DNA of 64,000 bases from the NCBI RefSeq assembly GCF_002295115.1, contig NZ_NSFV01000005.1, forward strand, positions 1 to 64,000, given 5' to 3'. Every line of letters starts with the position of its first letter. Position 1 is the first letter of the stretch. Positions 25,824 through 35,844 of the stretch are shown in pieces. Origin of the DNA: Mesorhizobium sp. WSM4311 (GTDB lineage: Bacteria; Pseudomonadota; Alphaproteobacteria; Rhizobiales; Rhizobiaceae). The notes below the pieces were generated by a model, which saw nothing but the letters and a program-made list of their open reading frames with translations, searched no databases and was not told the origin of the DNA. The position numbers and the translations under genes are program-made.

Positions 25824-26768
25824 CTAACGCTCCTCACGCCGAAACGGCTTCAACAACGCCGACGGCGCCACCGCGTTGCGCGACATCACCGCCATGGCGA
25901 CGATGGTGAAGATGAACGGCAGCATCAGAAACGCCTCGTAGGGGATGTGCCCGAGGCCGCTCGCCTGCATGCGCAGCTGCAGCGCATCGACAAAGGCGAA
26001 CAGCAGTGCCGCGCCCGCCGAGCGCCACGGGTCCCAGCGGCCGAACACCACCAGCGCGATCGCCACCCAGCCGCGTCCGGAGACGACACCGAAGGTGAAG
26101 GCGTTGAACTGCGCCATCGACAGGAAGGCGCCGGCCAGCCCCATCAGGGCGCCGCCGAGGATGACGGCCTGGAAGCGCGTGGCAATGACGCTGACGCCGG
26201 CCGAATCGGCGGCGCGCGGGTTCTCACCGACCATGCGCACCGACAGGCCCCAGGGCGTGCGGTAAAGCACGAAGGCCGCGAGCGGTATGGCGATGATCAC
26301 CATGTAGACCAGCGCGAACTGGTTGAACACAGCCGGCCCGAGCACCGGAATGTCCGATAGAACCGGGATCGGCAGCGTCTGAAAGCCCTTGATGGCAGGC
26401 GGCACCGATTGCTGACCGAAGATCAGCCGGTAGAGGAAATAGGCAAGGCCCGACGAGAACAAAGTCACGCCGATGCCGCAGACATGCTGGCTCAGGCCCA
26501 GTGCCACGGTGAACAGCGCATGCAGCGCGCCCATCAGCATCCCGGTCAGCACCGCCACCAGGACGCCGAGCCACAGGCTGCCGCTGAGGCTGGTGGCGGT
26601 GAAGCCAGTCATGGCGCAGAGCAGCATGATGCCTTCGATGCCGAGATTGAGCACGCCGGCGCGCTCGGAGAACATTTCGCCGAGCGTGGCGAAGGCCAGC
26701 GGCGTGGCGATGCGGATGATGGCGGCCAAAAAGCCGACCTGGAAGATCTGTTCCAGCACCGCGCTCAT
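25824..26768 (-). CDS. BMP-type nucleoside ABC transporter permease 2
   Basis: The 314-residue inner-membrane protein starts LEQIFQVGFLAAIIRIATPL and contains GEMFSERAGVLNLGIEGIML, the hallmark of permeases of the BMP/nucleoside (NupQ/YufQ-like) group. About eight membrane helices are visible. Its ATG overlaps the stop of the preceding permease. It would form the translocation path for a nucleoside or related purine compound together with that permease. Confidence 0.93.
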   Translation of the reverse strand: MSAVLEQIFQVGFLAAIIRIATPLAFATLGEMFSERAGVLNLGIEGIMLLCAMTGFTATSLSGSLWLGVLVAVLTGMLMGALHALFTVALGLSQHVCGIGVTLFSSGLAYFLYRLIFGQQSVPPAIKGFQTLPIPVLSDIPVLGPAVFNQFALVYMVIIAIPLAAFVLYRTPWGLSVRMVGENPRAADSAGVSVIATRFQAVILGGALMGLAGAFLSMAQFNAFTFGVVSGRGWVAIALVVFGRWDPWRSAGAALLFAFVDALQLRMQASGLGHIPYEAFLMLPFIFTIVAMAVMSRNAVAPSALLKPFRREER

Positions 26769-27820
26769 CGGGCGGCCCCCACACGGCGAATGCGATAGGC
26801 GGTAAACAGCAGGGCCACCAGCATGGCGAGCAAGGCGGTGCCCTGGATGACGTCGCTGAGGAACGCCGGCACGCCGGTCGCGCGCGACATCGCCTCGGCG
26901 CCGGTCATTACGGCGGCGAGGAAGATCGCCGCCGGCACCACGCCCAGCGGATTGAGCCGCGCCAGCATGGCGACGACGATGCCGGAATAGCCGTAGCCGG
27001 GCGAGATGTCGCTCATCACCTGGAAATGCACGCCGCCGACTTCGCCGACGCCGGCGAGCCCCGCCAGCGCGCCGGACATGAGCGCGGTCGAGAGCAGCAC
27101 ACGCTCGACAGGGATGCCGCCGTAGCGGGCGGCTTCCGGGTTCTCGCCGGTGACCCTGATGCGGAAACCAAGCGTGGTGCGCGCGATGAGGAACCAGATC
27201 AGAGGTGCTGCGATCAGCGCCACGATGACGCCCAGATGCAGCCGCGTGCCTTCGACCAGCACCGGGAAATTGGCCGAATCCTCGATTGGCGGCGAGATCG
27301 GATAGCCACTGAAGCTGTCCTTCCACGGCCCTTCGATCAGCGCCATCAGCGCGTAGTAGATGACCGAGTTGAGCAGCAGCGAGCTGACGACATCGTCGAC
27401 CTTGAATTTGACCCGCAGCGTCGCCGGCACCAACGCGACTGCGGCACCAGCGGCGGCGCCGACAATTGCCATCAACAGCATGGCGAGCGCTCCCGGCATC
27501 GGGATGGCGCCGACAAAGCAGCTGGCGACGGCACCGGCCAGCAATTGCCCCTCTGCGCCGATGTTCCAGAATTTGGCGCGGAAGGCGACGGCGACCGCCA
27601 GTCCGGTGAAGATCATCGGTGCGGCGCGCACCAGCGTTTCGGTGATGGCGTAGCTGTCGCCGAGCGAGGCCGTGAACATCACGCCGTAAGATTCGAGCAC
27701 GCCAGCGCCAGCCAGCGCGATCAGGCCGCTGCACAGGACAAGCGTCGCCGCGATCGCCACCAACGGAAGCGCAAGATTGAACCAGGTCGGCGTCGAGTTG
27801 CGCACTTCCAGGCGAAACAT
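26765..27820 (-). CDS. BMP-type nucleoside ABC transporter permease 1
   Basis: The 351-residue membrane protein has the NupP/YufP-like motifs KFWNIGAEGQLLAGAV and VRVTGENPEAARYGGI-type loop (IRVTGENPEAARYGGIPVER). Its start shares a base with the ATPase stop, indicating tight coupling. With the following permease it makes the membrane part of the importer. Confidence 0.93.
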   Translation of the reverse strand: MFRLEVRNSTPTWFNLALPLVAIAATLVLCSGLIALAGAGVLESYGVMFTASLGDSYAITETLVRAAPMIFTGLAVAVAFRAKFWNIGAEGQLLAGAVASCFVGAIPMPGALAMLLMAIVGAAAGAAVALVPATLRVKFKVDDVVSSLLLNSVIYYALMALIEGPWKDSFSGYPISPPIEDSANFPVLVEGTRLHLGVIVALIAAPLIWFLIARTTLGFRIRVTGENPEAARYGGIPVERVLLSTALMSGALAGLAGVGEVGGVHFQVMSDISPGYGYSGIVVAMLARLNPLGVVPAAIFLAAVMTGAEAMSRATGVPAFLSDVIQGTALLAMLVALLFTAYRIRRVGAAR

Positions 27821-29337
27821 CAGCCGTGGCCCTCCGCTCCGGTCATCAGCAGGCCTAGCCGCGCGATCGTCGCGTCGGCACTGTCGAGCGTGCCGGCGAT
27901 GCGGCCCTCATACATCACCGCGATGCGGTCGCAGAGCACCAGCAGCTCTTCGAGATCCTCGCCGATGACGATGATGCCACAGCCCTTGGCGCGCATGTCG
28001 AGGAACTTCTCGTGGATGAAGCGGGCAGCCCCGATGTCGAGGCCGCGCGTCGGCTGAGAGACGATCAAAACCTTCGGGTCGAAGGCAAGCTCGCGCGCCA
28101 GGAGCGCCTTCTGCAGATTGCCGCCGGACAGCGCCCCGGCACGCGTCATCGGCCCGGGGCACCTGATGTCATAGGCCTTGATCTGTTCTTCGGCGAAGGT
28201 GCGGATCGCGTCCGGCTTGAGCAGGCCTTTGCTGCTGAAGGCGGCGGTACCGATGCGTGGCAGCACCATGGAATCGGCAAGCGGCAAATTGGTGACCAGA
28301 CCCGTGGTCATGCGGTCCTCCGGGATGCGGCCGAGCCCAAGCGCCTGCACCTCGCGCGGCGAAAACCGCGAGACCGTCTGGCCGGCGATCGTCATCCGGC
28401 CGGCATCGGGCGCGCGCACGCCGGAGATCACTTCGGCGAGCGCCCGCTGGCCATTGCCCGACACGCCGGCAATGCCAAGAATCTCGCCGGAGCGGACGGC
28501 AAGCGAAACATCGCGCAGCGCGGTTCCCGAATGCGTCGAGGTGGAAATGGCGTCGAGCGTCAGCACCGCTTCGCCCGGCGTCGAAGGCCCCCTGGCCGGC
28601 GGCACGATCTCGTGGCCGCACATCAGCTGCGCCATGGCGGCGGACGTGGTGTTGGCCGGATCGTCGACGCGGCCGGCGACACGGCCATGCCGCAGCACCG
28701 TGCAGCGATGGGTGAGCGCCCGCACCTCGTTGAGCTTGTGCGAGATGAAGATGATGCCGAGACCTTGCGCCGCCATCGAGCGCAGCGCTGAAAACAGCCC
28801 GTCGACCTCGCTCGGCGCCAGCACCGCCGTCGGCTCGTCGAGGATCAAAAGCTTTGCGCCGCGAAACAGCGCCTTGACGATCTCGAGCCGCTGCTGTTCG
28901 CCGACCGACAGCGTCGAGACCGGCAGGTCGGGATCCAGCGTCAGTCCATGCTGGCGGCCGATTTCGGCCAGCCGCGCCAGCCCGCCGGCGCGGTCGATCC
29001 GTCCCGATTTTCCGGGAATGCCGATCAAGAGGTTCTCCAGCACCGTCAGCCGTGGCGCCAGGTGAAAATGCTGATGCACCATGCCGATGCCGGCGGCCAG
29101 CGCATCGGCCGAACTGGTGATCCGCACGGGCTGCCCCTGGATCAGGATTTCCCCGGCGTCCGGCGCGTAGGCGCCGAACAGCACATTCATCAGCGTCGTC
29201 TTGCCGGCGCCGTTCTCGCCCAGCAGTCCGAGGATTTCACCGGGCGCGACGCTGAGGTCGACAGCCTCGTTCGCCTTGACGGCGCCGAAGCTCTTGGTGA
29301 TGCCGCGCATTTCGATGAGTGGGGCGGGCGTCGGCAA
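27820..29337 (-). CDS. ABC transporter ATPase with two nucleotide-binding domains (nucleoside uptake)
   Basis: The 505-residue protein has two ATPase halves: the first with Walker A GENGAGKTT, signature LSVGEQQRLEI and Walker B ILDEPTAVLAP; the second with degenerate Walker A GVSGNGQRA, signature LSGGNLQKALLAREL and SQPTRGLDIGA. This RbsA-like layout is standard for BMP-type importers. Translation probably starts at TTG 29337, since CAGGAG precedes it at good distance. A palindromic repeat separates it from the binding-protein gene upstream. Confidence 0.93.
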   Translation of the reverse strand: MPTPAPLIEMRGITKSFGAVKANEAVDLSVAPGEILGLLGENGAGKTTLMNVLFGAYAPDAGEILIQGQPVRITSSADALAAGIGMVHQHFHLAPRLTVLENLLIGIPGKSGRIDRAGGLARLAEIGRQHGLTLDPDLPVSTLSVGEQQRLEIVKALFRGAKLLILDEPTAVLAPSEVDGLFSALRSMAAQGLGIIFISHKLNEVRALTHRCTVLRHGRVAGRVDDPANTTSAAMAQLMCGHEIVPPARGPSTPGEAVLTLDAISTSTHSGTALRDVSLAVRSGEILGIAGVSGNGQRALAEVISGVRAPDAGRMTIAGQTVSRFSPREVQALGLGRIPEDRMTTGLVTNLPLADSMVLPRIGTAAFSSKGLLKPDAIRTFAEEQIKAYDIRCPGPMTRAGALSGGNLQKALLARELAFDPKVLIVSQPTRGLDIGAARFIHEKFLDMRAKGCGIIVIGEDLEELLVLCDRIAVMYEGRIAGTLDSADATIARLGLLMTGAEGHG

Positions 29338-29385
29338 GGATACTCCTGATCGGAATTCAGCTTTGACTGATCGGGTGGCGCTGCA

Positions 29386-29541
29386 CCCCTCTCTGGCCTG
29401 CCGGCCATCTCCCCCTCAAGGGGGGAGATTGGATGTCACTTTCGGCTTTCGCCAGTTTTTCTAGGTCGAAAGAAAAGTGACTCGGGTGAAGCTGCCAATC
29501 TCCCCCCTTGAGGGGGAGATGGCCGGCAGGACAGAGGGGGG
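29386..29541. repeat. RIME-like palindromic repeat, family A, copy 2
   Basis: The left arm begins ACCCCTCTCTGGCCTGCCGG and continues with CATCTCCCCCTCAAGG; the right arm is its inverse and ends GGCAGGACAGAGGGGG. Arms are longer and more perfect than in the copy at 1319-1474. It lies between the binding-protein and ATPase genes of one operon, so it would be transcribed as a long stem-loop. Confidence 0.87.
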
Positions 29542-29569
29542 CGCTTAGCACCGCCCCTCAAAGCAAGCC

Positions 29570-30601
29570 TCAATCCGAAACCGGCGTGTTCTCGTCGACG
29601 TCCACCCGGAAATTGCCTTCGAGGATCTCGGCCTTCTTCTTCTCGACCAGATCCTTGACCTCGGCCGGCAGTGTCTTGTCGAACTTGTGGTAGGGGGCGA
29701 GATACGAACCGCCCTTGGCCATGCGCGAGAAATCGCCATAGTCCTGCGCGGTATAGACGCCGGCCTTGACCAGTTTGATCGCCTGTTCGACCGTCGGATA
29801 CATGTCCCAGACCGGGCCGGTGATGACCGTGTCGGGGCCGAGGCTCGACTGGTCCGACATGTTGGAGATGGCGAGGATCTTCTTCTCGACCGCCGCCTCG
29901 ATGACGCCGAAGCGCTCGGCATAGATGACGTCGACGCCGGCATCGATCTGCGCCACCGCGGCTTCCTTGGCCTTGGGCGGATCGAAGAAGGAACCGATGA
30001 AGGCGACCTTCTTCTTGACGTTCGGATTGACCTCCTTGGCGCCGGCAAAGAAGGCGTTGACCAGCCGGTTCACTTCCGGAATGCCCATCGCCGCGACGGC
30101 GCCGACCGTGCCCGATTTCGACATCTTGCCGGCGATCATACCCGAGAGATAGGCGGGCTCATGGATCCAGTTGTCGAAGACGCCGAAATTCGGTTCGGCC
30201 GGACCGGCGCCCGAACCGAACAGCCAGGCCGTCTTCGGGAATTGTTTTGCGGTGCGGCGCGATTCACGCTCGGCGGCGAAGGCGTCGCCTAGCACCAGCT
30301 GGTAGCCGCCCTGCGCATATTCGCGCATGACGCGGCTGAAGTCGGCGGTCTGCACCTTTTCCGACCATTTGTATTCGATGCCGAGTTCCTTCTCCGCCTT
30401 CTGCAAGGCAACATGGATCTGGTTGTCCCACGGCTCCTCGATCGGCGTGGCGAAGATCGCCGCCACCTTCAGCTTCTTGTCCTTGGCGAAGGCCGCACCC
30501 GGCACCATGGCCGCAGCCAGGCCAAGCGCGCCGAGCTCCAGCACATTGCGCCGCGAAATCCCTTCGCGTGTCGACGAAGATTTGTTCTTCCGGTTTTCCA
30601 T
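29570..30601 (-). CDS. BMP family substrate-binding protein (nucleoside/purine)
   Basis: The 343-residue product has a twin-arginine-type signal (SRRNVLELGALGLAAAMVPG, ending AFA) and the BMP fold (KVAAIFATPIEEPWDNQIHV, LVLGDAFAAERESRRTAKQF, SGMIAGKMSKSGTVGAVAAM). The family binds nucleosides or related ligands in the periplasm. It is the first gene of the operon with the ATPase and two permeases. Confidence 0.93.
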   Translation of the reverse strand: MENRKNKSSSTREGISRRNVLELGALGLAAAMVPGAAFAKDKKLKVAAIFATPIEEPWDNQIHVALQKAEKELGIEYKWSEKVQTADFSRVMREYAQGGYQLVLGDAFAAERESRRTAKQFPKTAWLFGSGAGPAEPNFGVFDNWIHEPAYLSGMIAGKMSKSGTVGAVAAMGIPEVNRLVNAFFAGAKEVNPNVKKKVAFIGSFFDPPKAKEAAVAQIDAGVDVIYAERFGVIEAAVEKKILAISNMSDQSSLGPDTVITGPVWDMYPTVEQAIKLVKAGVYTAQDYGDFSRMAKGGSYLAPYHKFDKTLPAEVKDLVEKKKAEILEGNFRVDVDENTPVSD

Positions 30602-30681
30602 TGCAGTCCCCTCTGTTTGACAGCCGTGTCGAGCCGGCCGTTCTAAAAATCAGACGGGGAACTATGGAACGGGTCCGGACT

Positions 30682-30699
30682 TTTGTCCACATGGTCAAA
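30682..30699. promoter_or_regulatory. Near-palindromic site upstream of the BMP operon
   Basis: TTTGTCCACATGGTCAAA matches its own reverse complement at 14 of 18 positions. It lies about 80 bases upstream of the binding-protein start in the 154-base gap before pcaF. The form suits a dimeric repressor of the GntR or LacI kind; no such regulator gene is adjacent. Confidence 0.35.
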
Positions 30700-30755
30700 T
30701 TTGGCGACAAGCCGAATCCAGCCCTGATTCTCGCTGGCCAAACGGCAGGCGGCGG

Positions 30756-31961
<1,206 letters not shown>

Positions 31962-31962
31962 G

Positions 31963-32760
31963 TCATGCAGCCTTTGCTTTTCCGGTTCCCTCATGCGCCG
32001 CCTTGGTGCGGGCCTGCAGGTCGCGCAATGTCGTGAGTTCGAGTTCGCTTGGCGCCGGTGTTTCGTCAAGCGCCTCGGCGAACTTAACCACCCAGCCACA
32101 GCTGTCCTGCACCTGCTGGCGGGTGACGCCGGGATGCAGCGACACGACCGTGAATTCCTTGGTCACCGGGTCCGGCTTCCAGATGGCGAGATCGGTGATC
32201 AGCAGTGTCGGCCCGGCGGTGTCGATGCCCAGCCGCTTGCGGTGATCGCCGCCCTCGCCATGGCCGAAAGAGGTGAAGAAGTCGATCTTCTCGACCATGC
32301 CGCGCCTGGTTTGCGCCATGGTGATGTAGATCTCCTTCGACGAGGTCGCGATCTCCGGCGCGCCGCCGCCGCCGGGGAGCCTTGTCTTGGGATGGACATA
32401 GTCGCCGATGACCGTGGTGTTGATGTTGCCGAACTTGTCGAGCTGCGCGGCACCGAGGAAACCGATCGAGATGCGGCCGCCTTGCAGCCAGTAGCGGAAC
32501 ATTTCCGGCACCGCGACGGTGGTGACGGCGGTCTCGCACAATTCGCCATCGCCGATCGACAGCGGCAGCACGTCAGGCGCGGTGCCGATCGTGCCGCTCT
32601 CGTAGATCAGCGTGATGTCAGGCGCATGCGTCAGCCGCGCCACGTTGCAGGCGGCGGACGGCGCGCCGATGCCGACGAAGCAGACATCGTCATTGCGCAG
32701 CGCGCGGCTGGCGGCGATCGTCATCATCTCGTTGGGGGTGAAGCCCGGATTGTCGCTCAT
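31963..32760 (-). CDS. pcaJ: 3-oxoadipate CoA-transferase subunit B
   Basis: The 265-residue subunit carries the CoA-transferase motif LIYESGTIG with the catalytic glutamate and GIGAPSAACNVARL near the N-terminus. It transfers CoA from succinyl-CoA to beta-ketoadipate together with PcaI. It overlaps the pcaI stop (ATGA) and is followed at once by pcaF. The protein is slightly long at its C-terminus, with a helical Lys/Ala tail. Confidence 0.93.
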   Translation of the reverse strand: MSDNPGFTPNEMMTIAASRALRNDDVCFVGIGAPSAACNVARLTHAPDITLIYESGTIGTAPDVLPLSIGDGELCETAVTTVAVPEMFRYWLQGGRISIGFLGAAQLDKFGNINTTVIGDYVHPKTRLPGGGGAPEIATSSKEIYITMAQTRRGMVEKIDFFTSFGHGEGGDHRKRLGIDTAGPTLLITDLAIWKPDPVTKEFTVVSLHPGVTRQQVQDSCGWVVKFAEALDETPAPSELELTTLRDLQARTKAAHEGTGKAKAA

Positions 32761-33614
32761 GCAGCTTTCCTCAGATGCTCGACGCGGCCAGCGAAATCGT
32801 CGGCGCTCTTTTCGATGACATTCGCCTGCATCCAGGCATGGAACTTCTCGCGGTCGGCGGCGATCGCGTCCCATTCGAGATAGGCGGCGTTGTCGCGCGC
32901 GTAATAGCCATGGGCATAGGACGGATGCGAGCCGCCGGGCACCACCGAGATCGCCGCGATCGTCCAGCGCGGCAGCACGGTCAGATTGGGGTGCAGATCG
33001 TCGAAATTGTCGACCACCTCCTCCACCGTCACCACGGCGCGCCTGGCCGCCAGCACAGCCTCCTTCTGGATGCCGATGATGCCCTCGACCAGCACATTGC
33101 CTTTCCTGTCGGCCTTCTGCGCATGGATGAAGGTGACGTCAGGCCGAATTGAGGGAACGGCCGCCAGCACCTCGCCGGTGAACGGACAGGTGACCGACTT
33201 GATGTTCGGGTTGACCGCGGCAAGGCCTGCGCCGCGATAGCCGCGGAACACCGCGCAGGGCAGGCCGGCCGCGCCCGCCTCATAGGCGTTGGCCATGCCG
33301 GCATGGCTGTGCTCCTCGACCTCGATCGTCCGGGGAAAACCGTTCTCGATGGAATCGCGGGCGCGCCGCAGCAGGCCGACACCGGGATTGCCGACATAGG
33401 AGAAGACGATCTTCTTCGCCATGCCCATGCCGATCATCTGGTCGTAGATCAGGTCCGGCGTCATGCGGATCAGGGTCAGGTCGCGAAACCCCTGGCGAAT
33501 CGCCTCATGCGCGGCGGCTGTCGGGATCAGGTGGGTGAAGCCCTCGAAGGCGACGGAGTCGCCATCGTTCAAATTCTCGGCCACGGCCTGTTTGAGCGGC
33601 AGGAACTTGACCAT
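32757..33614 (-). CDS. pcaI: 3-oxoadipate CoA-transferase subunit A
   Basis: The 285-residue subunit shows the A-type CoA-transferase features DGDSVAFEGFTHLIPTAAAH and FSYVGNPGVGLLRRARDSIE. ATG 33614 is chosen because GGGAG lies six bases upstream; a TTG further out lacks support. It is the first gene of the pcaIJF operon and is divergent from an IclR-family regulator. Confidence 0.93.
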   Translation of the reverse strand: MVKFLPLKQAVAENLNDGDSVAFEGFTHLIPTAAAHEAIRQGFRDLTLIRMTPDLIYDQMIGMGMAKKIVFSYVGNPGVGLLRRARDSIENGFPRTIEVEEHSHAGMANAYEAGAAGLPCAVFRGYRGAGLAAVNPNIKSVTCPFTGEVLAAVPSIRPDVTFIHAQKADRKGNVLVEGIIGIQKEAVLAARRAVVTVEEVVDNFDDLHPNLTVLPRWTIAAISVVPGGSHPSYAHGYYARDNAAYLEWDAIAADREKFHAWMQANVIEKSADDFAGRVEHLRKAA

Positions 33615-33633
33615 CGTCGACTCCCGGTCCAAA

Positions 33634-33650
33634 AGTTCGTATTGCGAACT
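33634..33650. promoter_or_regulatory. Perfect palindrome between pcaI and IclR gene, likely operator
   Basis: AGTTCGTATTGCGAACT is a palindrome with six-base arms AGTTCG and CGAACT. A partial copy, TGCGAAAC, follows about 12 bases later. Regulators of the PcaU/PcaR group bind sites containing GTTCG and CGAAC arms, so this is the probable site for the divergent IclR-type protein. Confidence 0.6.
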
Positions 33651-33731
33651 TATGTTTTGTATGCGAAACTTTCTACGCCGAACGAGGTCAGGGAGTCAAT
33701 CCGGGCGTCGATACCCTTTGGCGGAGGTGAG

Positions 33732-34502
33732 ATGGGCGAAGAAGCCGCTTCCCGTGATCATGTCGGCTCGCTCGAGCGCGGCCTTGCGGTCATGGAGATC
33801 CTCGCCCGCCACCCCTCCGGCATGACGCTAACGGAAATGGCCCAGCAAGCCGGCCTGACCCGGGCCGGCGCCCGCCGTTTCCTGCTGACGCTTGTCGCAT
33901 CGGGCTATGCCACCCAGGACGGCCGTGTGTTCTCGCTGTCGCCGCGCCTGCTGGCCGTTGCCCGCACATGGCTCGGTGGCGGGTCGTTGTGGAGCTTCGC
34001 CGCGCCGATCATGCGCGCGGTCGCCGCGCAGCTGAACGAGGCCTGCTCTGCGGCGATCCTGTCGGGCCAGGATGTCGTCTATGTCGCCCGCATTCCTGGT
34101 CGCCGCATCCTCAGCGTCTCGCTCGATGTCGGCACCAGGCTGCCCGCCTATTGCACCTCGATGGGGCGCATGCTGCTCGCCGGCCTGGCGCCGCAGGAAC
34201 TCGACGAATTTCTGCACCAGGCGACCATCGAGAGACGGACGCCGAAGACGATCACCGACATCGGGCTGCTGGCCGGGGCCATCGGCAAGGCGAAGGCGAA
34301 CGGCTTTGCCATCGTCGACGAGGAGCTGGAACTCGGCCTGCGCTCCATCGCCGTGCCGATCCGCGACCGCGCTGGCAACACGGTCGCGGCCATCAACGTC
34401 TCGACCCAGTCGGCGCGGTTTACCGTCGCCGAGATGGAGCGGGAAATCCTGCCGGCGCTGCTTGGAGCCAGACAGCGCATCGAGGATTTTTTTGTGGTCT
34501 AA
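33732..34502 (+). CDS. IclR-family regulator of beta-ketoadipate genes (PcaR-like)
   Basis: The 256-residue protein has an N-terminal winged helix (GMTLTEMAQQAGLTRAGARR) and the IclR effector domain (SCSAAILSG-like AACSAAILSGQDVVYVARIP region, LPAYCTSMGRMLLAGL, GLRSIAVPIRDRAGNTVAAI). The start ATG follows GGAGGTGAG. Its divergent position to pcaI and the palindrome between them make control of pcaIJF by beta-ketoadipate likely. PcaR and PobR are both possible names. Confidence 0.87.
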   Translation: MGEEAASRDHVGSLERGLAVMEILARHPSGMTLTEMAQQAGLTRAGARRFLLTLVASGYATQDGRVFSLSPRLLAVARTWLGGGSLWSFAAPIMRAVAAQLNEACSAAILSGQDVVYVARIPGRRILSVSLDVGTRLPAYCTSMGRMLLAGLAPQELDEFLHQATIERRTPKTITDIGLLAGAIGKAKANGFAIVDEELELGLRSIAVPIRDRAGNTVAAINVSTQSARFTVAEMEREILPALLGARQRIEDFFVV

Positions 34503-34543
34503 GAGGTCGAACGCCGGCGGGCCAGCCTCCGATAGTTGCACCC

Positions 34544-35842
34544 TCAGTGCTTGATCCTGTCTCGCATCGCGTACCAAAGCATGCCCAGCACATAGAGCGG
34601 CCCGCGCAGCGCCGTGCCGCCGGGGAACGGCAGCGGCGTCAGCGTCGAGAACAGGTCGAGCCGCGAGGCGTCGCCGGTGATGGCTTCGGCCAAAAGCTTG
34701 CCCGACAGCGTCGACAGGATGACGCCCTTGCCGGAATAGCCATGCGCGAAATAGACCTCGCCATAGTGCCCGACATGCGGCAGCCGCGATGTCGTCACCG
34801 ACACCAGCCCGCCCCAGGCATGATCGATGCGGCAGCCCCTGAGCTGCGGGAAGGTGGCTTCCATATGCGGCCGCACGAAGCCGGCAATGTCGGCCGGCGG
34901 CGACGGCGTGTAGCGCTCGCCGCCGCCGAACAACAGCCGTCCATCCGCCGACATGCGATAGTAATTGACGACGAAGCGCGTGTCGGACACCGCGACATTG
35001 GCCGGGATGACGTTGCGCTTGCCCTCCAGCGGCTCGGTGGCGACGATGTAATTGCCGACCGGCATGATGCGGCTGTTGACGCGCGGCTCCAGCCCATTGA
35101 GCAGCGCGTCGCCGGCCAGCACGACATGTTTTGCGCGCACCGAGCCCTTCCATGTCGAGACCCGGATCGAAGGCTCGCGCTCCAGCTTCACCGCCACCGA
35201 ATTCTCATGAATGGTGACGCCGGCGGCCACCGCCGCCCCGGCAAGACCGAGCGTGTAGTTCAGCGGATGCATGTGGCCGCCAAGCGGCTCGTACATCGCG
35301 CCATGATATGCGGTGTCGACCTTGGCGCGGGCTTCCGCCGCCGACAGGATCTCGACATCGCGGAACTTCATCACGCTGTCGAGGCACTTGGCCTCTTCCT
35401 CCAAATCCTTGAGATCTGAGCCGTTGACGGCGCCGACCAGATGGCCGGTGAGCCTGAGATCGCAGTCGATGGCGTGGCGCTCGATGATATCCATCACCAG
35501 GCCGCGTGCCTCGAAGGCAAGGTCGAACAGCACCTTCGCCCGCTCCGGCCCGAAAAGCTTGACCAGGCCTTTGGCGCCCTTGCGCAGGCCGGGGATCATC
35601 TGGCCGCCATTGCGCCCCGATGCGCCCCAGCCGATCCTGCCGCCTTCGAGCAGCACCACCTTCAGGCCGCGCTCGGCGGCGTGAAGGGCAGCCGACAAGC
35701 CGGTGCAGCCGCCGCCGACGACGACCAGATCGGCTTCGACATCGCCGGCAAGCGCCGGATGGTCCGGCGCCGGATTGGCGGTGGCGACATAGTAGGATTT
35801 GCCGATATCGAGACCGGAATTGAAACCTGTTGAAGATGCCAT
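34544..35842 (-). CDS. FAD-dependent amine oxidase, PuuB-like
   Basis: The 432-residue enzyme has an N-terminal FAD-binding motif (LVVVGGGCTGLSAALHAAER), GRIGWGASGRNGGQMIPGL and a C-terminal GYSGKGVILSTLSGKLLAEA. This matches gamma-glutamylputrescine oxidases and related DAO-family proteins, which produce an aldehyde, ammonia and hydrogen peroxide. It ends the left arm of the polyamine-like locus, directly after the glutamine-synthetase-like gene. ATG 35842 is preferred to a GTG two codons earlier that overlaps the upstream stop. Confidence 0.88.
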   Translation of the reverse strand: MASSTGFNSGLDIGKSYYVATANPAPDHPALAGDVEADLVVVGGGCTGLSAALHAAERGLKVVLLEGGRIGWGASGRNGGQMIPGLRKGAKGLVKLFGPERAKVLFDLAFEARGLVMDIIERHAIDCDLRLTGHLVGAVNGSDLKDLEEEAKCLDSVMKFRDVEILSAAEARAKVDTAYHGAMYEPLGGHMHPLNYTLGLAGAAVAAGVTIHENSVAVKLEREPSIRVSTWKGSVRAKHVVLAGDALLNGLEPRVNSRIMPVGNYIVATEPLEGKRNVIPANVAVSDTRFVVNYYRMSADGRLLFGGGERYTPSPPADIAGFVRPHMEATFPQLRGCRIDHAWGGLVSVTTSRLPHVGHYGEVYFAHGYSGKGVILSTLSGKLLAEAITGDASRLDLFSTLTPLPFPGGTALRGPLYVLGMLWYAMRDRIKH

Positions 35843-35844
35843 GA

